The notes under the pieces: generated by a model
What the model was told of the DNA's origin: nothing
Seen by the model: the letters and a program-made list of their open reading frames with translations, nothing else
The model's database searches: none
In this document: positions 1-10,100 of the stretch, in pieces
Layout: each line of letters opens with the position of its first letter
Numbering within the stretch: the stretch's first letter is position 1
NCBI RefSeq assembly: GCF_029227915.1
Contig: NC_079888.1
Coordinates: 3,359,001-3,423,000 of the forward strand
Direction: 5' to 3'
Length of the DNA stretch: 64,000 nt
DNA from: Hydractinia symbiolongicarpus
Lineage: Eukaryota; Cnidaria; Hydrozoa; Anthoathecata; Hydractiniidae
Program-made: the position numbers and the translations under genes

Positions 1-108
1 CTCGTCACATATTAGGCAGTGTGTTCACATAAATTTGAATATACGTTAGTTTGTCCAGTGAAGATGCTCATTCAATTTCCTTACTGCTGTCACAAGTCAT
101 ATCTCATA

Positions 109-181
109 GGGGAATTCGCTCATATGATAGAGCGCTCGTTTCGCATACGAGAAGTACCGGGATCCATGCCCGGATTCTTCA
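109..181 (+). pseudogene. tRNA-Ala(CGC)-like, degenerate
   Basis: 73 nt, anticodon CGC at 142-144. The anticodon stem CTCGT/ACGAG is fully paired by a compensated change. The D-loop GG is altered to GA, position 9 is C, the B box reads ATCCATG, and the 3' acceptor strand ends TTC. A near-identical copy is at 4358. Confidence 0.7.
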
Positions 182-620
182 ACATTCTGTATTATTGTGT
201 ATAGTGGTCGATCATGTGCATATCGTCAATCAAAGTGTCTGCATTAGTATAATAAAGAAATTATTAATATATTTAAGTCCTTCAACCAATGTATGTTGCA
301 TACCGCGCAGACAATTTACCCAATCCATTTTGCAAACATCGGTAGAGGCACTATATGTTAAAGGCAAATTTGTACATAAAGACGGTGTTCTTTCTTAAGT
401 GATTCGATGATCCGCTGCTGAAAGATCCGACGATTGCTTACAATAATTTCACTTAAATTAAATATGTGATTCTCGACTTTCATGTCCAATCTTAAAAATA
501 GGACCGCGTATTTCTTGTCACATAATAGGCAGTCTGTTCACGTAAATTTGAATATACGGTAGTTCGTCCGGTGAAGATTCTCATTCAATTACCTTTTGCT
601 GTCAAAAGTCATATGTCATA

Positions 621-693
621 GGGGAAATAGCTCATATGGTAGAGCGCTCGCTTCGCATGCGAGAAGTACCGGGATCGATGCCCTGATTCTCCA
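621..693 (+). tRNA. tRNA-Ala(CGC), two mispairs
   Basis: Anticodon CGC at 654-656. A7 faces A66, and the T-stem has one C:T mismatch (CCCTG). Same variant as the copy at 38470. Confidence 0.75.
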
Positions 694-1136
694 ACATTCT
701 GTATTATTGCGTATAATGGTCGATCATGTGCATATCGTCAATCAAAGTGTCTGCATTAGTATAATAACATAGTTAGAATTATACTTTTTTAGTCCTTCAA
801 CCAATGTATGTTGCATACCGCGCAGACAATTTACCCAATCCATTTTGCAAAGATCGATAGAGGAACTATATGTTGAAGGCGAAGTTGCAGATAAAGATGA
901 TGTTCTTTCTTAAGTGATTCGATAATCCGCTGCTGAATAATCCGACGATTGGTTACAATAATTTCACTTACATTAATGATGGGATTCTCGACTTTCATGT
1001 CCAATCGCAAAAATAGGACCGCGTATTTCTTGTCACATAATAGGCACTCTGTCCACGTAAATTTGAATATACAGTAGTTCTTCCAGTGAAGATTTTCATT
1101 CAACCTCTTTATTTCTGTCTCAAGTCATATGTCACA

Positions 1137-1209
1137 GGGGAAATAGCTCATATGGTAGAGCGCTCGCTTCGCATGCGAAAGGTACCGGGATCGATGCCCG
1201 GATTCTCCA
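1137..1209 (+). tRNA. tRNA-Ala(CGC), two mispairs
   Basis: Anticodon CGC at 1170-1172. A7:A66 and C27:A43 are unpaired; T-arm intact. Confidence 0.75.
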
Positions 1210-1647
1210 ACATTCTATATTATTGCGTATAGTGGTCGATCATGTGCATATCCTCAATCAATGTGTCTGCATTAGTATAATAAAATAATTAGAAATATAT
1301 TTAAGTCCTTCAACCAATGTATATTGCATACCCCGCAAACAATTTAGCCAATCCATTGTGCAAATTTCGGTAAAGGCAACATACGGTAAAGGCGAAGTTG
1401 TAGATGAAGACGGTGTTCTTTCTTAGGTGATTCGATGATCCGCTGCTGAAAGATCCGACGATTGCTTACAATAATTTCACTTAAATTAAATATGTGATTC
1501 TCGACTTTCATGTCCAATCTTAAAAATAGGACCGCGTGTTTCTTGTCACATAATAGGCAGTCTGTTCACGTAAATTGAATATACGGTAGTTCGTCCGGTG
1601 AAGATTCTCATTCAATTTTCTTTTGCTGTCAAAAGTTATATGTCATA

Positions 1648-1720
1648 GGGGAATTAGCTCATATGGTAGAGCGCTCGCTTCGCATGCGAGAAGTACCGCG
1701 ATCGATGCCCGGATTCTCCA
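1648..1720 (+). tRNA. tRNA-Ala(CGC), one T-stem mispair
   Basis: Anticodon CGC at 1681-1683. Only defect is CCGCG against CCCGG in the T-stem. Confidence 0.85.
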
Positions 1721-2163
1721 ACATTCTGTATTATTGCGTATAGTGGTCGATCATGTGCATATCGTCAATCAAAGTGTCTGCATTAGTATAATAAAACAAT
1801 TAGAATTTTATATTTTTAGTCCTTTAACCAATGTATGTTGCATTCCGCGCAGACAATTTACCCAATCCATTTTGCAAAGATCGATAGAGGAACTATATGT
1901 TGAAGGCGAAGTTGCAGATAAAGATGATGTTCTTTCTTAAGTGATTCGATAATCCGCTGCTGAATAATCCGACGATTGCTTACAATAATTTCACTTACAT
2001 TAATGATGGGATTCTCGACTTTCATGTCCAATCGCAAAAATAGGACCGCGTGTTTCTTGTCACATAATAGGCACTCTGGTCACGTAAATTTGAATATACG
2101 GTAGTTCGTCCAGTGAAGATTTTTATTCAACTTCTTTATTGCTGTCACAAGTCATATGTCATA

Positions 2164-2236
2164 GGGGAAATAGCTCATATGGTAGAGCGCTCGCTTCGCA
2201 TGCGAAAGGTACCGGGTTCGATGCCCAGATTCTCCA
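2164..2236 (+). tRNA. tRNA-Ala(CGC), T54 subfamily, degenerate
   Basis: Anticodon CGC at 2197-2199. A7:A66, C27:A43 and C50:A64 mispairs, but the T-loop starts TTCGA, closer to the universal B box than the rest of the array. Confidence 0.65.
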
Positions 2237-2745
2237 ACATTCTGTATTATTGCGTATAGGGGTCGATCATGTGCATATCGTCAATCAAAGTGTCTGCATT
2301 GGTATAATAAAATAATTAGAAATATAATTATGTCCTTCAACCAATGTCCTTCAATCAAAGTGTCTCCATTAGTATAACAAAATAATTAGAAATATATTTA
2401 AGTTCTGCAACCAATGTATATTGCATACCCCGCAAACAATTTAGCCAATCCATTGTACAAACTTCGGTAAAGGCACTATACGTTAAAGGCGAAGTTGTAG
2501 ATGAAGACGGTGTTCTTTCTTAACTGATTAGATGATCCGCTGCTGAATGATCCGAAGATTGCTTACAATAATTTCACTTAAATTAATGATGTGATTCTCG
2601 CCTCTCCTGTCCAATTGTAAAAATAGGACCGCGCGTTTCTTGTCACATAATAGGCAGTCTGCTCACGTAAATTTGAATATACGGTAGTTCGTCCGGTAAA
2701 GATTCTCATTCAATTTCCTTTTGCTGTCAAAAGTCATATGTCATA

Positions 2746-2817
2746 GCGGAATTAGCTCTTATGGTAGAGCGCTCGCTTCGCATGCGAGAAGTACCGGATC
2801 GATGCCTGGATTCTCCA
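2746..2817 (+). pseudogene. tRNA-Ala(CGC)-like, 72 nt
   Basis: Anticodon CGC at 2779-2781. G2 is C, and one base is missing from the 5' T-stem (CCGG). Confidence 0.65.
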
Positions 2818-3260
2818 ACATTCTGTATTATTGCGTATAGTGGTCGATCATGTGCATATCGTCAATCAAAGTGACTGCATTAGTATAATAAAATAGTTAG
2901 AATTATACTTTTTTAGTCCTTCAACCAATATATGTTGCATTCCGCGCAGACAATTTTGCTAATCCATTGTTCAAACGTCGGTAAAGGCACTATACGTTAA
3001 AGACGAAGTTGTAGATGAAGACGGTGTTCTTTCTTAACTGATTAGATGATCAGCTGCTGAATGATCCGACGATTGCTTACAATAATTTCACTTAAATTAA
3101 ATATGTGATTCTCGACTTTCATGTCCAATCTTAAAAATAGGACCGCGTGTTTCTTGTCACATAATAGGCAGTCTGTTCACGTAAATTGAAATATACGGTA
3201 GTTCGTCCAGTGAAGATTTTTATTCAACTTCTTTATTGCTGTCACAATTCATATGTCATA

Positions 3261-3333
3261 GGGGAAATAGCTCATATGATAGAGCGCTCGCTTCGCATGC
3301 GAAAGGTACCGGGTTCGATGCCCAGATTCTCCA
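3261..3333 (+). tRNA. tRNA-Ala(CGC), T54 subfamily, degenerate
   Basis: Anticodon CGC at 3294-3296. Mispairs as in the copy at 2164 plus GA in the D-loop. Duplicated at 4871. Confidence 0.6.
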
Positions 3334-3841
3334 ACATTCTGTATTATTGCGTATAGGGGTCGATCATGTGCATATCGTCAATCAAAGTGTCTGCATTGGT
3401 ATAATAAAATAATTAGATATATAATTATGTCCTTCAACCAATGTCCTTCAATCAAAGTGTCTCCATTAGTATAACAAAATAATTAGAAATATATTTAAGT
3501 CCTGCAACCAATGTATATTGCATACCCCGCAAACAATTTAGCCAATCCATTGCGCAAACTTCGGTAAAGGCACTATACGTTAAAGGCGAAGTTGTAGATG
3601 AAGACGGTGTTCTTTCTTAACTGATTAGATGATCCGCTGCTGAATGATCCGAAGATTGCTTACAATAATTTGACTTAATATAATGATGTGATTCTCGACT
3701 TTCCTGTCCAATTGTAAAATAGGACCACGCATTTCTTGTCACATAATAGGCAGTCTGCTCACGTAAATTTGAATATACGGTAGTTCGTCCGGTAAAGATT
3801 CTCATTCAATTTCCTTTTGCTGTCAAAAGTCATATGTCATA

Positions 3842-3913
3842 GCGGAATTAGCTCTTGTGGTAGAGTGCTCGCTTCGCATGCGAGAAGTAACGGATCAATG
3901 CCCGGATTCTCCA
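3842..3913 (+). pseudogene. tRNA-Ala(CGC)-like, 72 nt, broken
   Basis: CGC at 3875-3877. C2, a D-stem change (GAGT), a shortened T-stem ACGG, and a T-loop reading ATCAATG. Confidence 0.7.
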
Positions 3914-4357
3914 ACATTCTGTATTATTGCGTATAGTGGTCGATCATGTGCATATCCTCAGTCAAAGTGTCTGCATTAGTATAATAAATTAATTAGAATT
4001 ATACTTTTTTAGTCCTTCAACCAATATATGTTGCATTCCGCGCAGACAATTTTGCTAATCCATTGTTCAAACGTCGGTAAAGGCACTATACGTTAAAGAC
4101 GAAGTTGTAGATGAAGACGGTGTTCTTTCTTAACTGATTAGATGATCAGCTGCTGAATGATCTGACGATTGCTTACAATAAATTTCACTTAAATTAATGA
4201 TGTGATTCTAGGCTTTCATGTCCAATCGTAAAAGTAGGACGGCGTGTTTCTCGTCACATATTAGCCAGTGTGTTCACATAAATTTGAATATACGTTAGTT
4301 TGTCCAGTGAAGATGCTCATTCAATTTCCTTACTGCTGTCACAAGTCATATCTCATA

Positions 4358-4430
4358 GGGGAATTCGCTCATATGGTAGAGCGCTCGTTTCGCATACGAG
4401 AAGTACCGGGATCCATGCCCGGATTCTTCA
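4358..4430 (+). pseudogene. tRNA-Ala(CGC)-like, duplicate of first copy
   Basis: CGC at 4391-4393. Same changes as 109-181 except that the D-loop GG is retained; B box ATCCATG. Confidence 0.65.
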
Positions 4431-4870
4431 ACATTCTGTATTATTGTGTATAGTGGTCGATCATGTGCATATCGTCAATCAAAGTGTCTGCATTAGTATA
4501 ATAAAGAAATTATTAATATATTTAAGTCCTTCAACCAATGTATGTTGCATACCGCGCAGACAATTTACCCAATCCATTTTGCAAACATCGGTAGAGGCAC
4601 TATATGTTAAAGGCAAATTTGTAGATAAAGACGGTGTTCTTTCTTAAGTGATTCGATGATCCGCTGCTGAAAGATCCGACGATTGCTTACAATAATTTCA
4701 CTTCAATTAAATATGTGATTCTCGACTTTCATGTCCAATCTTAAAAATAGGACCGCGTGTTTCTTGTCACATAATAGGCAGTCTGTTCACGTAAATTGGA
4801 ATATACGGTAGTTCGTCCAGTGAAGATTTTTATTCAACTTCTTTATTGCTGTCACAATTCATATGTCATA

Positions 4871-4943
4871 GGGGAAATAGCTCATATGATAGAGCGCTCG
4901 CTTCGCATGCGAAAGGTACAGGGTTCGATGCCCAGATTCTCCA
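4871..4943 (+). tRNA. tRNA-Ala(CGC), T54 subfamily, degenerate
   Basis: CGC at 4904-4906. Duplicate of 3261 with one more T-stem change (CAGGG). Confidence 0.6.
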
Positions 4944-5451
4944 ACATTCTGTATTATTGCGTATAGGGGTCGATCATGTGCATATCGTCAATCAAAGTGT
5001 CTGCATTGGTATAATAAAATAATTAGATATATAATTATGTCCTTCAACCAATGTCCTTCAATCAAAGTGTCTCCATTAGTATAACAAAATAATTAGAAAT
5101 ATATTTAAGTCCTGCAACCAATGTATATTGCATACCCCGCAAACAATTTAGCCAATCCATTGCGCAAACTTCGGTAAAGGCACTATACGTTAAAGGCGAA
5201 GTTGTAGATGAAGACGGTGTTCTTTCTTAACTGATTAGATGATCCGCTGCTGAATGATCCGAAGATTGCTTACAATAATTTGACTTAATATAATGATGTG
5301 ATTCTCGACTTTCCTGTCCAATTGTAAAATAGGACCACGCGTTTCTTGTCACATAATAGGCAGTCTGCTCACGTAAATTTGAATATGCGGTAGTTCGTCC
5401 GGTAAAGATTCTCATTCAATTTCCTTTTGCTGTCAAAAGTCATATGTCATA

Positions 5452-5523
5452 GCGGAATTAGCTCTTGTGGTAGAGTGCTCGCTTGGCATGCGAGAAGTAA
5501 CGGATCGATGCCCGGATTCTCCA
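5452..5523 (+). pseudogene. tRNA-Ala-like with GGC anticodon, 72 nt
   Basis: The anticodon loop reads TTGGCAT, giving GGC at 5485-5487, the only such copy in the window. C2, GAGT and a short T-stem make it a likely pseudogene. Confidence 0.65.
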
Positions 5524-5965
5524 ACATTCTGTATTATTGCGTATAGTGGTCGATCATGTGCATATCCTCAGTCAAAGTGTCTGCATTAGTATAATAAATT
5601 AATTAGAATTTTACATTTTTAGTCCTTTAACCAATGTATGTTGCATTCCGCGTAGACAATTTACCCAATCCATTTTGCAAAGATCGATAGAGGAACTATA
5701 TGTTGAAGGCGAAGTTGCAGATAAAGATGATGTTCTTTCTTAAGTGATTCGATGATCCGCTGCTGAATGATCCGACGATTGCTTACAATAATTTCACACA
5801 CATTAATGATGTGACTCTCGGCTTTCATGTCCAATCGTAAAAATAGGACGGCGTGTTTCTTGTCACATAGTAGGCAGTCTGTTCACGTAAATTTGGATAT
5901 ACGGTAGTTCGTCCGGTGAAGATTCTCATTCAATTTTCTTTTGCTGTCAAAAGTTATATGTCATA

Positions 5966-6038
5966 GGGGAATTAGCTCATATGGTAGAGCGCTCGCTTCG
6001 CATGCGAGAAGTACCGCAATCGATGCCCGGATTCTCCA
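5966..6038 (+). tRNA. tRNA-Ala(CGC), T-stem defect
   Basis: CGC at 5999-6001. T-stem 5' strand CCGCA gives two mispairs; otherwise consensus. Confidence 0.75.
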
Positions 6039-6481
6039 ACATTCTGTATTATTGCGTATAGTGGTCGATCATGTGCATATCGTCAATCAAAGTGTCTGCA
6101 TTAGTATAATAAAACAATTAGAATTTTATATTTTTAGTCCTTTAACCAATGTATGTTGCATTCCGCGCAGACAATTTACCCAATCCATTTTGCAAAGATC
6201 GATAGAGGAACTATATGTTGAAGGCGAAGTTGCAGATAAAGATGATGTTCTTTCTTAAGTGATTCGATAATCCGCTGCTGAATAATCCGACGATTGCTTA
6301 CAATAATTTCACTTACATTAATGATGGGATTCTCGACTTTCATGTCCAATCGCAAAAATAGGACTGCGTGTTTCTTGTCACATAATAGGCACTCTGTTCA
6401 CGTAAATTTGAATATACGGTAGTTCGTCCAGTGAAGATTTTTATTCAACTTCTTTATTGCTGTCACAAGTCATATGTCATA

Positions 6482-6554
6482 GGGGAAATAGCTCATATGG
6501 TAGAGCGCTCGCTTCGCATGCGAAAGTTACCGGGTTCGATGCCCAGATTCTCCA
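6482..6554 (+). tRNA. tRNA-Ala(CGC), T54 subfamily, degenerate
   Basis: CGC at 6515-6517. A7:A66, C27:A43 and C50:A64 mispairs; variable loop AGTTA. Last tRNA before the transposon. Confidence 0.65.
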
Positions 6555-6641
6555 ACATTCTGTATTATTGCGTATAGGGGTCGATCATGTGCATATCGTC
6601 AATCAAAGTGTCTGCATTGGTATAATAAAAGAATTAGATAT

Positions 6642-6668
6642 CTCGGGCAACTTACGGACAGTCTCCAA
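6642..6668 (+). repeat. Left terminal inverted repeat
   Basis: 27 bp, perfect reverse complement of 13972-13998. The match extends one more base outwards (T6641/A13999), which may belong to the target site. Confidence 0.93.
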
Positions 6669-7003
6669 AACGTGGTTTTACTAAGCGCACCAACCTGACT
6701 GATAATAAAACATCCTGGTTTTTTTTATTCGTTCAGGTGAAGGATCGATTTTTGAAAAAAAGCTGTTTAAAATTTTTTAGTTGTATTTAAGTCGATATAG
6801 CCTCGCTTTCGTGATTTTATTCACCTTTTTAATTCGGTAAAACCCATATAAATAAATACGCGATCAACTATAAACGGCTTTTTTTTAAGTCGTCGACATA
6901 TTATCTGTGGATTAAAAAAATATCCGATGACGCCACATACCCCTAAGTGGTGCGAACTGTAAAACACGACGTTTTCTTTGATTTTTCGTCATTTTCAGTA
7001 CTT

Positions 7004-7011
7004 TGACGTCA
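7004..7011. promoter_or_regulatory. CRE-like palindrome upstream of transposase gene
   Basis: TGACGTCA, the canonical CREB/ATF palindrome, lies 138 bp upstream of the start codon. A regulatory role is inference; an 8-bp match alone is weak. Confidence 0.3.
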
Positions 7012-7148
7012 TTTTTACTACGGTGTCGGATTTTTTTCCCGTTATATTAAAAGACGCGCAAAAACTGCGGGAAAAGAAAAACATAAATATGGTAGCTTCA
7101 GCGGGAAATTTTTTTTGTGGAATAAAGTAAGAACGAATAACGAATATC

Positions 7149-10100
7149 ATGGCAAACGTTTTTGAATGCGCTTTTATGCGTGCTGAAGTATTGAATGGGA
7201 TGAAAAATATAAGTCATCATCACTGTGACTTGCGTTTTTCAAATTTTATGGCGATGTTTCCTGATGTATCCATAACGAAAAATCATTTTGACAGAAAGTC
7301 CAAGGAACTTACTGCGTTTGTGAGAAAAAAAAAGTGGAACGGTAAAGTAAGGGAAAAATACCTAGATGATTTTTCTCAAGACAATTGGAAGAAACTCAAA
7401 GATAATGAGAAGATTAGGCATACTATACATGCATGTCAAGCATGCAGTTTATTAGAAAAAAATAAAAATACATTTCCTGTTTCAACATCACACAGAACAA
7501 AAAAAATCAACAATGTTAAAAAACCATTAACAGATATATCAAACACTGTAAATAGTACGAATAATAAAACTCCAACTACAACAAATAATACGTCCACACC
7601 TGTAAATGTAACATATAACAACATATCAACGATTACTACTCCAAACAGTATCAACACAACACCAGTTCATCCAATCACCATAAATTTGACAATTCCTCAA
7701 ACAAAGACTGACATGTCATATATGAAAACAACGGCAGAATCTGTACTTAATAGTATCAACTCAAAATGGGACAGTATATATGACACTCCATTCACAAAGG
7801 TTCTCACAAAGGTCAAATCAGCTAATATTGCTCAAGTGAAGTCCAAGTCTGATAAAAAGAAAGAGCTTAGAGAACGGAATAAAATAATAAAAAAATCCTT
7901 GGAAAAAAAATGTTTTGGTGAAAATAAAGCAACAGACACAATCTTTGGCATCAGACAATCAAAAACTTCCTACAAAAAATCAAGATCGATTCAATACTTT
8001 GAAAGTAAAGAAAATTCAATTAAAAGAATGATAGGTATAGCTATATATATTTTTTAATTTTAATCTTTCACCTGTACTGTATCTCCATTCACCTACAGGC
8101 ACTGGTTTTTCTTGAATGGTATTATTTTATTGTTGCATTTTTTGAATATAAATTTATAAATAATTATATACACGCATATATATATATATAAACAAATATT
8201 AAAATGAAAAAATAAGCAATCAACATATATCATGATGAAGTATATAACCCCACGAAATTAACACGCAGAAATAATTAAAACTATGTTATGAAAATAAGTT
8301 GCTGTGTGAATAAATGCAAAAAAAATAGCAAAAATAAATAAAACCTTAGGTTCGTAGAATTCAGTCTCGCAAATCATTATTGACTAAACTAAAAACTGTA
8401 AAAATTATTTTAAACAAAATATATTAAGGAGTTGTTTCTAACCATAGGGCGGACAAAATTACAACAAAATCAAGACGTAGATGACACACCAATCAAGAAA
8501 AAACGACATAGTCCAGATCCAAACAAATTAAATTTCGATCGTCATGCTCTACTTGAAGAAGTGTTAGGAATGGATGTTGGTAGTAAGGTATATCTTCATG
8601 TATCTGTTAACATTTGTGTTGAACACATTGCCATTTATATCATTGTCCAATTTTGAACAAAAAAATAACTTGTGTGACACATCGATTTATTTCCTCTTGC
8701 AGATAAATTACTCTGACTTGGCCCGAAAATATCATATACCTGGAACTACTGGAAATACAGTTGTTAAGGAATTTCTCGAAGATAACGGTGTTGATTTATC
8801 AAAATTTGCAAACAATTTTGTTAACCCATGCAAATATCGTCGAAAATATGAAAAGTTTCCAGGTGAGTACCTAAAAAAAAGAAGAATTGATATATAATGT
8901 ACGCTTCCAACATTGTGTCTTGTCATCAAATCTGTATAATTTATAGCAAAAGATTCTTAAATTCTTTCAAGTGTTACAGTAGATTTCTGTGTGTAGAACA
9001 ATGTTTACCTAAAACACATTGCATCTTCACAATACTTTTAGAAATATGTATTATACAAAAAGAGGATGTATATATCGTAGCGTTTGTACAATCAACTTAA
9101 CATTCCTTGTTCAGAAAGAGAGATATTGAGAACATTTCATTTTTTACAGATGGAAGTGGAGTGTCGGTTCCTATGCCCCCTACATTTGAAAAAATAAAAG
9201 AGGAGATACTGAAGAAGATTGAATCTGGAGATATTCTATTAGGATCTTTGGTTGAGCCAAAAAAATATAAAAAAGCTGTGATAAAGAATGGAGTGATTTT
9301 CAATGAAGAATTCACAGTATCTGGTCGTTGTATACCACTGAGTGACATTCGCAGAAAGATTTTTGAAGAACATCAAAGTTTGGGGATTATGAGAAATCCA
9401 AAAGGTGCTTTGACAAGATACTTCATACTATGGTCTGATCATGCATCACTTTTGAGTGCTGGCCATTTACTATTGACTGTCAAAGTTGTTTACGATGACA
9501 AGTTATTTTATACAGATGAGGAAATGTATGCAAAAACAGGTATGTCATTTAGAAGTATTGTTATTGATCACCAAAATTCTAGATATCTAAAATCAAAAAT
9601 ATTTACTTTTTTTACTTTGATAGTAGACATTAAATGCCACTTAATAATGTTCGCTAAATTAAATTTTAGGAATTTGTCATGATGTTCAAGAACTTGTGGA
9701 GCGTCCATCCGTTTATATTATTGGTTTTGCCCAGGATAGCATTGCAGAGAAGCTTTCATATGTCGAAACCAGACTTAATGACATTAGAAAATTGTCTGAC
9801 CCATTAATTGTCAATGATAAGAAAGTGGTTGATGTGATAAGGTTTTTTCATGGTATGTTGATGGAATTCAATCCACACAAGTTTAATCTGCATAATGCAA
9901 CAATTTATTTAAAAAAGGATAACAGGAATTCATTTATATTTTAGGTGACCATCCTGAAATACAATACGAGAGTGGTAACTCTCATGGTGGAAACTTTCCC
10001 TGTCTTTGTGGATGCAAAAAATCAAGATTTACAGATATAGCCCATGTCTACAGTAACAAAATAGTGTCCTTGGAACAAAGAAGGAAGAAGGTACATAAAT

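Larger units (their letters stand above)
1..6641 (+). repeat. tRNA-Ala tandem array, segment 1 (13 units)
   Basis: Thirteen tRNA-Ala-like copies spaced 511-516 or 581-582 bp apart, all in the same orientation. Many copies belong to a subfamily with A at tRNA position 7 and a T-loop starting TTCGATG. The spacers are alignable from unit to unit and contain no credible gene. Segment 1 contains internal duplications: 19-510 recurs at 4268-4760, and about 3090-3990 recurs at about 4700-5600. The right end is broken by the transposon at 6642. Confidence 0.95.

Noticed and set aside
400-520. Possible box C/D snoRNA (ATGATC, CTGA and TGATGT-like motifs in spacer)
   Set aside because: Motifs are not arranged with terminal stem pairing and consistent C/D spacing across units.
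7436-7657. Minus-strand frame of 73 codons in the transposon
   Set aside because: It is the complement of the Thr/Asn-rich part of transposase exon 1, a low-complexity shadow.
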